The notes under the pieces: model-generated
Told to the model about the DNA's origin: nothing
Database searches by the model: none
The model's input: only the letters and a program-made list of their open reading frames with translations
Shown: one piece after another, positions 36,464-48,740 of the stretch
Layout: each line of letters opens with the position of its first letter
How positions within the stretch are numbered: the first letter of the stretch is position 1
Program-made: the position numbers and the translations under genes
NCBI RefSeq assembly: GCF_000237925.1
Contig: NW_017386083.1
Coordinates: forward strand, 1 to 64,000
From: Schistosoma mansoni
Lineage: Eukaryota; Platyhelminthes; Trematoda; Strigeidida; Schistosomatidae
Direction of reading: 5' to 3'
DNA length: 64,000 nucleotides

Positions 36464-37888
36464 CCCAAACAAATTATTCTACGAAAATCCCGAATTATAT
36501 GCTTTAAAGAAAGATTATCAAATGAATATTTACATGAATTTTAAGTTCAAAATCACTAAGTAGGACCTATGAGTTTAGTTTAAAAAAATATGAGACTAAT
36601 ATTTTGTATTCTAGGCTTTGGCATGATTTTTTGTGAGACGTATTAAAATATTACTGACTAGATATCCATGTTTAAAGACTAGTACAGCTTAGTTATAGTA
36701 GCTATGTTGTAATGGCTTCGCTTCGTTAATCAATCACTTTTGTAACCGTCATTATATAAATCTCAACGGTGTTGTATATCATAAGGCAGTGAGAAGCGGT
36801 AACTACAATTTACTAGCGGATAGCACAGATTACAAGGCCACAAGCTCAACAAGCGAATTTGAAGCACAGGCGAATGTGCATTTGCAAGCAAATTCAAAGG
36901 CAAATTCATGGTCAAATCGAATGAGACGCAGCTAGGCAAAGCAAAGGCCAATAATAGGGTTCGAGTGCATATATACATGGGGGAGTGAATGATCCATCAA
37001 TCAATATTTAGGCTATCAACATTTTAGCTAGAGTGTGTAATGTGATCACAATAGTACAAAGAAATATGCAAATTTTTACCGTCCAAATAACATTGTCTGT
37101 TAAGTAAGCTGATAAAAGGACTTAACCAACTTTAACCATAGTCGAAACTGATTGTAGGAGAGTTGCTATAATGTAAGAATCAAGCGACCCGTACTTTCAT
37201 TATAAAGATTTGTCAGTTGTTAATGTCTATTACTGAATCTTATCGGAATTATTATTATTATCGCTATTACTATTATCACTATTATGAATACATTAACGCG
37301 AGACGAAATAAATCGATGTCAATCCTTTATTGATTCTACATTCAATAGGTTGATCTGCTATTTGATTGCTATAAATACAATGTGGTTACAACTGTATAAA
37401 TAGGTTCCACCTTAATTTTAGATCTTCATGATATATGCTGGTATTCATCGTCTGAACAGTAGATTCATTTTTGTAACATCAGTGTTCATGTACTAGATGA
37501 CTAAAAAGGATCCATTACAAGTAGAAAATTACTCTAAGGTCCATTAAATACATAGTACCGATGATATAATCGCCAATCTTCTCCATCGTCTTAAAATCAT
37601 TTATGTCCCAAATGATTTGTAATCATGCAAAATTTTGCATTGAATAATTTCTGTCTCTTTGCTAATAAAATTATTTATCAACTAGTCAGTTGTACTGTTA
37701 ATTGTTATCAACTTTTTATAAAAACGATATGGTGATGATTTTCTTTTAAGAGTTGTATTCACTCATTCACATACCTTGCAGACTCATAAGATCTACCGCA
37801 TATCTAGATACAAATATGTATTATTCTTCAGTCATAGTATAAAGACACATTTGGTGTTACTTCAGAATATTAAACAATTTCCTTTTCT
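36464..37888. other. Stretch without recognised genes; unassigned less AT-rich block
   Basis: 36770-36990 is purine-rich and has repeated GCAAATTC/GGCAAATTC words, AAGCAAAGGCC and GGGTTCGAGTGC. It looks like part of an interspersed element, but I cannot assign it. The remainder is plain AT-rich sequence with an ATT-type simple repeat near 37249-37287. Confidence 0.45.
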
Positions 37889-38217
37889 AGTTGAAATCAT
37901 GAGTCAATTGAAGCTAGACCACCTTGGAAAACATGGAAGCACTGGACGGCTGCTTCGTGGATTGGCTGAAGTTAGACATTAACACAGTTGGATGCCGACC
38001 AGCTCAGTGGTCTACTGGTTAGGCGTTCGCGCGCGAGACTGACAGGTCTTGGATTGAAATCTCGCGAGGCGGGATCGTGGATGCTCACTGCTGAGGAGTC
38101 ACACAATAGGATGAAATGGCCATCCAGTGCTTTTAGGTTTTCCATAGTGATCTAGCTTCAATCGAATCATGATTTCAACTATGAAAAATACTGGAATCTC
38201 CACAAAACCCCTTTTGA
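37889..38217 (+). mobile_element. HHR-B inverted insertion with well-preserved forward unit
   Basis: The left arm (37889-about 37957) is the last third of a unit in reverse (AGTTGAAATCATGAGTC.. to GGACGGCTGCTTCG). The right arm is forward from GTGGATTGGCTGAAG through the A-box (GCTCAGTGGTCTACTGG), GCGTTCGCGCGCGAGAC, a B-box with one change (GGATTGAAATC), the ribozyme and the CCCCTTTTGA end. The genomic base run before the left arm is TTTTCT, next to the family's AAAA patch in complement. No clear duplication was found. Confidence 0.9.
38086..38130 (+). ncRNA. Hammerhead ribozyme, HHR-B type, with compensatory stem III change
   Basis: 5' arm CACTG (38086-38090), core CTGAGGA (38091-38097), stem II region 38098-38112, GAAA (38113-38116), stem III/cleavage block TGGCCATC (38117-38124), 3' arm CAGTGC. 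Stem III is ATGGCCAT where most copies have ACGGCCGT. Both partners of one pair have changed (C-G to T-A), so pairing is kept. Stem II is weaker than in other copies (3 pairs, one of them G-T). Confidence 0.75.
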
Positions 38218-38814
38218 ACTTCGTTTTACTTGGCTTTTTTGAATGAAAATTATTCAGTAGCATTTGTATTAAACCTAATTTCATGGAAAGAACACATAAC
38301 ATCTAAATTATTTTAAAACAAAACGTTGCTGATAGTAAATTATTTACTAAAAATTATTAACCTAACATACGAACAGACAATATTTGTAAATACGATGAAT
38401 AAGATGTATTTCATTGCTTTCTATTGAGCTACATACAAGCTAACTCGTTCAAGGGTTTAAAAATATTTAGCACAAATAACGATTTGAATAATTAATTAAC
38501 CATCAGTAAAAAGTATATTATCAGTGTTAATGAAAATATAAATTAAATATTCGCACAATAAATGTTACTACTGAAATATACTTAAACTTTCGACAGCCTA
38601 AAAGTGTTTATTTCTAGATTTTCTGAACTTCATATCGTTTCAGTGACTCACATAGATTGCTTTTACCTGGGAAAAAAGTTTAACTAAAGACATTTACTTA
38701 TTGATCCTCTCTAATAATTTAGCTAAATCAACTATTTTTTTTTGATGTACATGATTTTCCACATGAGTAAAGGAAGTAAATTGACGAAATCACTTGCTAA
38801 TATAGTAGCTGAGT
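38218..38814. other. AT-rich stretch without recognised features
   Basis: No supported gene or repeat was recognised. Confidence 0.4.
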
Positions 38815-39610
38815 GGTATCAGACAAAGCTGCCTACTCTCACCCTTTCTCTTTCTTTTGGTGGTTGACTGGATTATGAAGACGTCTACAAATGAGAGGAA
38901 GTATGGAACACAATGGATAGCTTGCGTGCAACTAGACGATTCGAACTTCGTAGATGACCTAGCCTTTTTATTCCATACACATCAATAAATGAAGGTGAAG
39001 CCAAGCAGTGTAGCAGTATACCTCAACATACAAAGGAAAAAAAGCAGGATCCTCAAGTACAACACAGAGAACACCAAACAACCCAATCACACTTGATGGA
39101 GAAACTCTGGAAGAGGTGGAAATTTTCACGTATCTGGGTAGCATCATTGATGAACAAGGAGGACCTGATGCAGATGTAAAGGCAAGGGTTGGCGAAGCAA
39201 CGACCGCATTCCTACAGCTGAAGAATATACGGAACTCGAAACAACTGTCAACCAATATCAAAGTGAGAATCTTCAATACGAACGTCAAGACAGTTAAGTC
39301 TATTATACGGAGCTGAAACTTTGAGAACTGTCACAACCATTGCCAAATAAGTACAAGTATTTATAACCACTAGTCTATACAAGTTACTGAATGTCCATTT
39401 ACCGGATGCCATCAGCAACAGTGAGAAAGAACAAACCAGCTTCCATGTGGAGAGGAAATCAGGAAAAGATGGAAGTGGATAGGAAATACATTACGGAAAT
39501 CACCAGACTGCATCACGAAGCATGCGCTAAAGTGAAATCCTAGAGGGAAATGAAAAGGAGAACGAACAAAGAACACACTACGTCAAGAATTGGAAGTAGA
39601 CATCAAAATG
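38815..39610 (+). mobile_element. RTE-type LINE fragment, reverse transcriptase C-terminal half, decayed
   Basis: The first frame reads GIRQSCLLSPFLFLLVVDW, then FVDDLAFLFHTHQ with the catalytic box as FVDD (38947-38958), a stop, and VAVYLNIQRKKSRILKYNTE. After a frame change it continues EVEIFTYLGSIIDEQGG and LQLKNIRNSKQLSTNIKVRI. Further pieces with stops and shifts follow to the DIK words. It lacks the RPKN..DRVGW end and stops where an HHR-A fragment begins (39611). Same family as 34084-35063, but much older. Confidence 0.82.
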
Positions 39611-39804
39611 ATGAGTCTCAAATAGGACGTAAAGTGTGTCCTGGATTCCACTGCTAGACTTTATCCATCTTTGCTTAAAATGCTTGTGAATTAAGGTCAT
39701 ATCGAAGCAATACGCACAGTATGCACATATGGCAAATAAGAGACTGACCAGTTGCAGACCTAAACATCGATGGGATAATTAAAACAAACAATAGCAAGTG
39801 AATT
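39611..39804 (+). mobile_element. HHR-A copy with full tail, joined to a LINE
   Basis: It begins inside the ribozyme core (ATGAGTCTCAAATAGGAC), has TAAA for GAAA, and GTGTGTC with 3' arm CTGG. It continues through CATCTTTGCTT and the complete family tail (AATGCTTGTGAATTAAGG.., CAATACGCACAGTATGC.., AGCAAGTGAATTT). This is the best view of the tail in forward orientation. The ribozyme is dead. Confidence 0.82.
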
Positions 39805-41430
39805 TATATACTATGTTTCATAAAATTATTCTTTGTCAACTACAAAGACATCTGATAGTTAATTGAACATCTAAGCTAATTAAAATGAATGTTTTCTTGG
39901 TAGCGATATTACAGTACATTAGTTTAAATGTTAATGATTACTTTCTTGAAATTTGAATTACCTTTAAAATATAGATGAAAGTCAAGTTCCTATTTCAAGT
40001 TTCGTTATCACGTTATTCTTTCACAATTAATATTTTCAATGAATTCCGTTAACATTTTCTTATCTTTGTTTTTTCGTTAACTTCTTTGATTCTCCATATT
40101 ACTTTTAAAAGAATGTTAATAGCCAAAAAGATTAGTTATTCACAGTTGTACTCAAAAGAGGCAATATAAAGACTGAGTACATTTACTTGAGAATTCATAA
40201 CAGGAAAAACATGTCACGTTTTTTAAGGCTACCGCTTAATTGAAAATGTTATATTGTTGACTCTATAGCTGCCCACGGAATAATAATCCTGATAAGAGCT
40301 ATTAAAATGCATAATATATTTTTCATTCAGATGATATTTATATCCCTCATACAGTTTTACATATTTAGGTTTCAGTGCATAACCTGTGGTATGTTTAATA
40401 AGACCTATAATTTTCTTAGCTATTTAGTACATTTCATATAAAAGTAATTTTATGTATAATATATTTTGTGGTTCGCACATTATACTGGAATTCTGGAGTG
40501 AGGAAATATGTATATGTGGCGAAAACATGATACGTAAACGTCCAATCGAACTAATGAAAATGAGTGGAAACTATAAATTGGTTTTCTTTTGACTACCACC
40601 TCAAAGTTCCTCATGTGTTTCTTCTTTGAGAGATTACTAAAAAGAATTTCGAGGTATGTTCAACATATCATGGAATGAGCAAAATTTGTATCTGTATTTT
40701 GTCTGAATTGATCCATGTAACTGCATCAAAAATTCTTCTATGTAATATCAACTTTGCTTTTCAAGAGTGGTCCAGTTTCCTAAACTTTTGTTTTTCTACG
40801 TTTCTCTTATAAATTATAAATCTTCATTCTATCTAAGCATCAAATTATTTGTATACACAAATATTTTTTTCCTAGAAACATTCAAGAATCTGTGTTTATT
40901 ACATAGGCTGAAAAAATATATTTCAAGAGGAAGGAGATCATGAAATCACAGAAGCAATGGTACTAAGATAAATTAAGACTCCTATAAACATCACTGACTT
41001 AACTACTTGCTGCATAAAATTTTCTACTAATTGGGATCAAAAATAAATATTTATTTACTATTTGCCTGCTGTATTGTTTGTGTATGGGATAAAGGATACA
41101 GTCTGATGATCTGCGCCGCAGTAAGTAGAACAAACTGTAGCCTATTGGTATAAAGTAAGATGACCCCTATCCAAATCGATAACTGGTTAAAATCAGAACA
41201 ACTTTTAACTTTTTTGGTGAGATTTACGGAATTATTTCGAACAATAATTGAAGGATGAAAACAGAACATTCAGATGATGAAACGGCCTTTTATTATTTCA
41301 ACTGATTACATTGTCTATAGTAATTTTGACAACTTTTCATATGCAAATCAATACATAGGCAGGTGAGTAAGCGCATGGTTAACTATCCATCTTAAGTACC
41401 TGACTCAACTTATTTAAACTTTTATTAATT
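39805..41430. other. AT-rich stretch without recognised features
   Basis: No supported gene or repeat was recognised. Confidence 0.45.
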
Positions 41431-41548
41431 TTATAGTTGAAATCATGAGTTAACTGAAGTTAGACCACCATGGAAAACCTGGAAGCACTGGACGGCCTTT
41501 TCGTCCTATTGTGAGACTTTTCAGCAGCGAGCATCCACGATCACGCCT
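41431..41548 (-). mobile_element. HHR-B arm in reverse only
   Basis: It starts at ATAGTTGAAATCATGAG, the same left boundary used by 37889, 44684 and 54394, preceded by genomic ATTTT. It ends just past the ribozyme 5' arm (CATCCACGATCACGCC). The minus-strand ribozyme has CTGAAAA for the core and is otherwise recognisable (GGACGAAAAGG). No right arm was found. Confidence 0.82.
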
Positions 41549-42593
41549 TGATAAACTATTAACAGTTATTAACAGTTTAAACTGTAGCTTGTTCAGTTAT
41601 GTATCTGATATAATATACATCTACTTAGTATGATTCCCTGAAACTTAGTCTATATAGAAATAATAATTCTACTGAATAAGTGATAAATTGATGGTTTTAT
41701 TTACAAATGGATACAAAACTGTACTTTGTATTCTGTAAGTAAATAAATTTCTTATATCATTTATTAGAATGTAAATCTTTACTTATTACTACTTTCTAGT
41801 AAGTATAATTTTTGCACTGTTGCAGAAATTTTTAAATTTTCCGAAAAAATATCAACAGTTTGTGTAGTCTATTTAAATAAAATGCTGAAAACCTATTTCA
41901 TAAAAACTTTTCAAGGACACTGATTTAAACATTATTGATTGTATCCATTCAAGATGCAAATAAGCAAAAAAAAGAGATGAACAAATTGTAATTCGTATCA
42001 TTAAGAACAGGAAGACTTAAACTCTTACAACTGGAATATAAAAAAAATTTATTCGTTGCTGAAAAACTTCTTGGAATCAGTAAACTGTTGTTTTCCTTAT
42101 CAATTTATTTAGATTTTAATGATGCATATATACAACATTCGTATATAAATATTTGTGTATCTTCTATAGTGAGAATGACGAGTAACTTATAAGTAAGCAG
42201 TCTGCTTGTTATGTTCATGTTTTATAAAAGAAATAAGTATCTTTTTTTAACAAAAAAATTTTGTCATACATGCATGTAGAAAATAGAAATATTCAAAAAT
42301 TTACTTCAATGATTCTGTATGAAGAATACAATTTATTACTTTTGAACTCTTACCATAATAAATGATATAAATCTTTAATCTATTCATTACCTGTATCATA
42401 TAGAAATGTAAACATCTACTTAAAATGTTAATCTATTTATGATACAATGATTTACGTACTTGTTATTTTCTTTCTTTGATCATCAGTAAATTATGCTTCA
42501 AATGAAAATAGTTTCATATCTTAAAAAAACACTTTTAATTTTACTCACTTTTCTCTTTTAATGTAATTCTGTTAAAAAAATATTTTGATCATT
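41549..42593. other. AT-rich stretch without recognised features
   Basis: No supported gene or repeat was recognised. Confidence 0.4.
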
Positions 42594-42776
42594 ATAAGCA
42601 AAGATGGACAGTGGCCAGTAGTGGAATCCATGACGCGCGTTTCGTCCCACTTGGGACTCGTCAGATGGATGTACCTACACCTCAGAGTTGATGTTCATTC
42701 TGGGACTTGAACCCAGTACCTTTTGGTTCAAACACCATCGCGTTATCCACTCAGCTACTGAGTCCTGATAGCCACT
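42594..42776 (-). mobile_element. HHR-A copy, tRNA-like head to 3' end, no tail
   Basis: On the minus strand: GTGGCTATCAGGACTCAG, A-box (TAGCTGAGTGGATAACGCG), B-box (GGGTTCAAGTCCC), ribozyme, and the CATCTTTGCTTAT end. TTGATCATTATA (left) and TTGATCCATCATA (right) look like a diverged target duplication. It belongs to the same subfamily as 51079-51284. Confidence 0.88.
42624..42670 (-). ncRNA. Hammerhead ribozyme, Sm-alpha type, stem-changed subfamily
   Basis: On the minus strand: 5' arm ATCCAT, core CTGACGA, stem II GTCCC/GGGAC with loop AAGT, GAAA, CGCGCGTC, 3' arm ATGGAT. Compared with 12017-12062, stem I changed at both partners (CCAG/CTGG to CCAT/ATGG), and stem II gained a fifth pair. 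Core intact. Confidence 0.88.
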
Positions 42777-42789
42777 TGATCCATCATAA

Positions 42790-44674
42790 AAGATAAAACA
42801 GATATGAGTATTTTAATTTATCTTATATACTATTTATCTTATATTTAAGTCATGTACTTATATCCTTTTTTCGTTATTTGCCTTAGTTTTTTTTATTTTC
42901 TTATTAAAATAGAGAAATAACTGTTTTCGCTTTGATTTCTTCTCTTGCCAATCAACTTATGAATTTTTTTCACCTTATGATAACATTTATTACATTATAC
43001 TATTCACCTGTGTTTCAGTACTTCCGTACACTTGAAGTTGGTAATAACATGACCATCATTGTTCAATTATCTAATTATAACTGTTCATGTATATCTTTCT
43101 TTTTCAATTTCCTCAAGGATAGATTGTTCTTGTTAAACTTTAAGTTATACTTAACATGAAGCTGAATTTAGATTCTTGAATTTGGCAATGAAAAAGAATA
43201 GAAAATTAAAACACAAAGAATAGAACGGAAATATTATAATGACTAATAGGAAATGAAATATGTAATACAATTTAAATATCAATTCAGTGCGTAAAACTGA
43301 TTAAAACAACAGAGAAACTCTTTCCGGATTATTTTATTTATCCTTCATGTAGTTTATTATGAACATGTGCACACTTTTTGTCTTTGAATTGATGAAAAAA
43401 GAATGAGTTTTCAATCATTCTGTTGAATGAGATTTAGTTTGCTCAATTAAGATCGAAATTTCTGTATCAGTATAGAAATTTTCAGAAAATACTGGACATT
43501 GAACATCATGGTATTTGAGTGTGAATAATAACAGATATATTTATATCATTAAGAGATCCCCTGATATAGGTTTTTTTGACAGTTTAAAATAAATACTGAC
43601 AGAAAATCACCTAGAATGTTATCCACCAAATAACCTTAAACGACTTTATCTCATGCTCAACATACAAGGCTACATAAATTTTTCACTATATTATGATGCC
43701 AAAATATCATCATTGCTATATTTTGTCTTACCCTACATTGCAAATCTCATAATCTAGAAGTAAATTGAATGATGGGAATGAAACTCAATATATTTGATTT
43801 AGTTTTGAGAAAATATTACTAATCATCAATGAGAACTTTAATTTATCTTTTTAAACTGACATAACGTTTTATGTTGACAACTTGTGAGAATAACCCTGAT
43901 CATTTGTTATTGTCTAGTTCAATTAAATGACTCCTAAACGTGGGATAATTCTCTTGAACTGACTAAATATTTCTCTTAATGTTCTATCTTTATTTTTTAT
44001 GTTACTAGAAACAAAGTTTTATGATGCAAGGAATTAAAGTTGGTTACAATTAATCAGTAGGTAACCAGCTCTTAAATCTGAAATATTTTTTCATGTATAT
44101 TTGATCATTTTAACCGCATGGAAATCATTAACACTATTCATGAACGTGACGCGGTTGATAAAACTTTGATTCTAAAGTTCAAGGGATAAAGATTTCTTAT
44201 CATTTGTGGTGATTAAGTCATGAATATTGCAAAAACAAAGCAGTCATTCAAATAACCTCATGTATTGATTACGTACGTGTTACATAATTAAATTTATTTG
44301 GATCAACAGAACCAAGAAGTGTAAATGGTAATAGATTGGTTAAGTATTACAAAAATATTTCATGAAATACATAACAAAAGAATTCACATAAAATAAAAAA
44401 ACAACAGACAAACAATGAATTTCAAAGTGTTCAAGAGAAATGATAAAGTTTATTAAAACATAATGATTTATAGAAAATTTGGTGAAACGCTTTCCAAAAA
44501 CATCAAAAGTAATGGGTCAACGAGCTAAGAACAATCACTTGATGATGATAGACAAGAACTAAAAAGAAAAGAAAATTCAGTAAAAGTCAAAGATGAGCAT
44601 TTTTATTTTTACCCAGAGATAAGAATTTATCTCACAGATAGTTGGAATATTTTCTACTTCGAAAAGTTTCGAAC
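42790..44674. other. AT-rich stretch without recognised features
   Basis: No supported gene or repeat was recognised. Confidence 0.45.
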
Positions 44675-44683
44675 AATTAAATT

Positions 44684-44987
44684 ATAGTTGAAAGCGTGAG
44701 TCAATTGAAGCTAGACCACCAGCGAAAACCTGGGAGCACTGGACGGCCGTTTCGTCCTATTGTGGGACTCCTCAGCAGCGTGCATCCACGACCTCACCCC
44801 GCGAGACTCGAGCTAAGGACCTACCAGTCTCTCACCAGAGCACTTAACCGATGCGCGCTGCTGAGGAATCACACAATAGGACGAAACGGACGTCCAGTGC
44901 TTTCGGGTTTTCCCTGGTGGTCTAGCTTCAGTTGGCTCACGCTTTAAACTATGGAAATACTAAACCTCCACAAAAACCCCTTCTGAT
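44684..44987 (+). mobile_element. HHR-B inverted dimer with 9-bp target-site duplication
   Basis: Flanked by AATTAAATT (44675-44683 and 44988-44996). The left arm (44684-about 44850) is reverse: ATAGTTGAAAGCGTGAG.., ribozyme, B-box complement, GCACTTAACCGA. The right arm begins at GATGCGCGCTG in the ribozyme 5' arm and runs to CCCCTTCTGAT. So the left arm is longer than the right, and the head of the unit is absent. The right ribozyme has damaged stem II (ATCACACAATAGGAC). Confidence 0.92.
44736..44784 (-). ncRNA. Hammerhead ribozyme, HHR-B type, intact-looking
   Basis: On the minus strand: 5' arm CGCTG, core CTGAGGA, stem II GTCC/GGAC around CACAATA, GAAA, stem III CGGCCGTC, cleavage after GTC, 3' arm CAGTGC. 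Stem I keeps five pairs, one a G-T wobble. All conserved core bases are present. Confidence 0.82.
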
Positions 44988-44996
44988 AATTAAATT

Positions 44997-45475
44997 CTAG
45001 TAAATGTGAATGAAATATACGAAAAAGATTATGGAACGTTTTTTTTCAGGTATAAAACTGTTATTCACTCCTTTTTTATATTATGATACATGATATCAGA
45101 AATACAGAAAATTGGTTTTGTTTAGCTTACATGTATTCTAGAGTTTTGGTGAGAAGAGATCGTACTAGCAACTCTAGATCAAATTCTGTTGGTCAACGTT
45201 GAATTCTTGATTCATGTATAATTCTTTCTCATAGTATCAATTTCCAAATGCCTTGTTACCACTTTTTTCCATATTACTGTCAGTGAGACAAAGGACGCTC
45301 AAAACATTATATTATGTTCAGTTTCGAAGAATTTAGTCAAGAATTCACAAAACTGTTTGCTTGAATGTTTTTTACTCCTATTATAAGAAAACTGAAAGTA
45401 TACGCTACTTAATTATCACAAAAAGACGACTTCAGTACAGTAGTTTCCCTTGTGTGTAGGTTCAATATTATTGCC

Positions 45476-45513
<38 letters not shown>

Positions 45514-48229
45514 TGGTTGTTTTAATTCAGCGATTAACCAACCTCATAATGCTAAGACATATTTAATTCACGTCTTTTTGACACATTTCAAGCTAGGTTA
45601 TTAGACCATTGTATAATAACGTAATTTCAGGATCAGTGAGTACATAAGCTATTAATTGTCCATATTAATCATTTAAGACATTAAGACATAATAAAGTGTA
45701 CTAAAGGGTGTCTCATCATAGTTTATCGCAAATGCTTTATAATAAGAGGCAACATTGTTTATATGAGAATGATTTTTAGGGTACCGTTTACATCAACTTA
45801 CAAAATTCCAAATATGCCCAAATATGGTATGTCCAAGTTCAATTTAATACCTCGTATTTGGCTATACAACATTTGTACAAATCAGTCTTCAAACAGTCTC
45901 ACTTTAGGATAATAAAGTGATCTATGTGTATGAAATACTGCTTAATTGGGATATTTTCATGTGAATTGATCTTGCTCATCTTACCCGTTAGCCACGTGTT
46001 TTGTATCCGTTTTTAAGTTCAAATTTGAATGAAAAATATAGTATTCCTACTACTACTGATTTCACCTTTAAACATAGACGAATATTTATCCATCAGGAAT
46101 GTTTGTTTTCTTAAAAAATAGTTCTTACTTCGCCTGGCAATCTCATCCAAGCTTTGTTACTTTATTGTTCAAGCCCTATCTGTATTCAATATGAAAAGGC
46201 AATATTTTCCATGCAACTGAACACTTAAATTGCACATGCATAACCAATCAAGTTTAAAAGAAAAGAAAAACAATTAAATTTCTACTTGAACGATTTTTTA
46301 AATTTATATTGCTACAAAGACTCCTCAATACTTTAATTTGATTTCACTATGATTCTTGTATTTGTAAAGAAGTAACTAAGAATTTAACTCGAATAATGAT
46401 TTTTATGTTTCTTTTTCTAAACAATACGCTTAACTTACATCATAATTTTATTAGATGTATATATTAAACTATACATTTAGTGCCTTGATATATCTTCCAC
46501 TTTGATTCACATAATTTGGAAGAAGCTAAATTTAGGGACTTAATATAAGTGGAATAAAATGGTTATTGTATAAGGAGATAACGAATGAACTGGTGAGTAT
46601 GTGAATGTGTATATTGTAGTCTATTATCTAAGAATAGCAACTTAATATATTTATTATCGGTGGATTGTTTAAAATTTATATATTCACAAGTTATATATTA
46701 TAATTATTTAAATAGAGTCCCCCCAATTTATTTGTTATAATCTAATTCTTAGTTCCCATATTAAATTCCTAGCAATTGATTCAAGTGACTCTTTATAATC
46801 TAAGTGATTTGAGTACTAGAACGTGAGGGTTTTGGTTCTGGCTTTATTGGTAGCTGAGTAAGTTACATTATTTGTATAATTACTCATGATTCAACTAACT
46901 TGTACATCTATTCTGCTTTCCTATTAATTGATATAACTTTAACCTTTAAGAAGAATTATGCACTTCGCCGTTATGAGCAAGTGGATCATTAACTTTCAAT
47001 AAATGTCACTAGGCTGTAACTAATGCGTCTGAATTTGTTTACATTCATATATTCTGTGTATTACTCAGTTTTAAGTAATCAAAACTTCTGGTGTTCTGTG
47101 CTTTGTAATAAGTGCTTGAATGTACTTATTGTTGAACTACGCATTGTAACAACTGTCTTAAAATCTATTTCTACCAATAGTCATGTTCACAGAAAATGTT
47201 CCATATAAATTAATTCAAAGTGTTCCAGTTAGATATAGTTATAGTTTTCATTTAACTCCTTTTAAATCAAAGTATTAGCAGTAGTTGTAAAATGATTTAG
47301 TATATAAAAGAGTATTTTCACTGAACTTGTAAAATATAATTGATTGGTCTATATTGAAAGCATTTATATGCATCGATTAACGTTTGTTGGGAGCTGTGAT
47401 CTTCGAGTTGTCAACAGGTTGTATTAATACGAACCCAAAAGTTTAGAATAACTGTTTTTAAGTTATCATTTTGTTATTATTATATATGTTGCATTTCATT
47501 TATGTTAGTCTGTCTACTCATTGATTTTACGTTAAGATTTATAAAACTAATGTAATTGTAATTCACAAATCATTTACTGAAACAATGACTGACTACAGTA
47601 CATACATCTCCCACATAGTAACAATTCAAACATTCACCCTAAATACCTAGACTTTGCATTTCACCAAATACTTCTTTTTCTTTAAAATGGCTAATGATTA
47701 ATAATTATGATTACTGACTAATAAAAAACTGAGGTTGTTAATATCTCTATTTCGATTGCTCTTTACCATCAACTTTTCAAGTTATATTTTAAGTTAGAGA
47801 CTTTTTCCATCGCTAAATTTCCAAGTGTTGTTTCGTTAACTATAAACTTTGGTCAAGCTACTTTTCTCAGAATATCAAGAATATGATTTTTCATAGGCAA
47901 AAAAATTATTATTAAGCCAAAGATATTCTCAAAGATTGAGTCATAAATAACAATATCTTCGTTTCACTGGTAAATGGACATTAAATCCTTATAAATGCAA
48001 GCCCCCTCGGTGCCGTATCGACATGAATAATAATGTTTACTTAATATACAAGTAGCAATTAAATGCGCGTGAAATATGTTATCGTCCAACTATGTTAAAA
48101 AATAATCTGGGATTTATCTATCAAGTTCTCCTAAAGATAACCCCAACCGCAAAACTTCTAAAATTTCTGCCACTTCCAAGCCTGAATAAAGGATAATGAA
48201 GCGTGCGGTTAGCAACCCCATCCTGCAGA
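44997..48229. other. AT-rich stretch; AT microsatellite and a possible HHR-C trace
   Basis: (AT)n lies at 45480-45511. At about 46125-46165, CTTCGCCTGGCAATCTC and CATCCAAGCTTTG resemble reversed HHR-C ribozyme sequence. No gene was recognised. Confidence 0.45.
45480..45511. repeat. (AT)n microsatellite
   Basis: About 16 uninterrupted AT units. Confidence 0.95.
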
Positions 48230-48740
48230 AGACAATCTTGCCAAAAGAACGCTAACCAGAGGAAACCATTCGAACTATTTAGATGAACTATTTAATAAAG
48301 GATCTTCGTATAGAGGAATTATGACACTTCACTGGAAGCCCAGGTTCTGCGGAATCGGCTTCAGAAATGAATAGATGCAACGTGACGATGCTAAGAATAA
48401 TTAAAACTCACTGGACACTGGCACTGTGAGGACTACAGAGGCATCACACTACTATCAACATTAGCAAAAGTCTTCAACCGAGTGTTATCGAACCGAATGA
48501 ATGATTCAGTAGATACCTAAATTTGAAATCAATAGGCTGAACCTCGTAAGGATAGGTTGAGTAAGAACCACTGTTGAACAATAAATTGAATGGAACTCAT
48601 TACTATGCATCAACTTCCTTGACTATGAGAAAGCATTTGACAGAGTCAATAGAAGGGTCCTATACAACCTTTTTCGATACTATGATGTACCTGAGAAGAT
48701 TGTCATTGTCATACAGAATTTCGCATTCGTCTCCTAAGGT
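48230..48740 (+). mobile_element. RTE-type LINE fragment, reverse transcriptase N-terminal half, decayed
   Basis: Frames give NYLDELFNKGSSY, then WHCEDYRGITLLSTLAKVFN followed by RVLSNRMNDSVD (the early RT motif with YRGI.LL). After stops come INFLDYEKAFDRVNRR (motif A, 48620-48650) and YDVPEKIVIVIQ. This is the part of the ORF missing from the copies at 34084 and 38815. Several stops and shifts show an old, dead copy. Related sequence may extend upstream to about 48120. Confidence 0.82.

Noticed and set aside
36226-36468. Open frames on both strands in the 36-kb inverted dimer, and similar frames at 44696-44947, 54591-54773, 58450-58692 and 60849-61034
   Set aside because: All lie over HHR-A or HHR-B copies and share their words. 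They are frame by-products of the SINEs.
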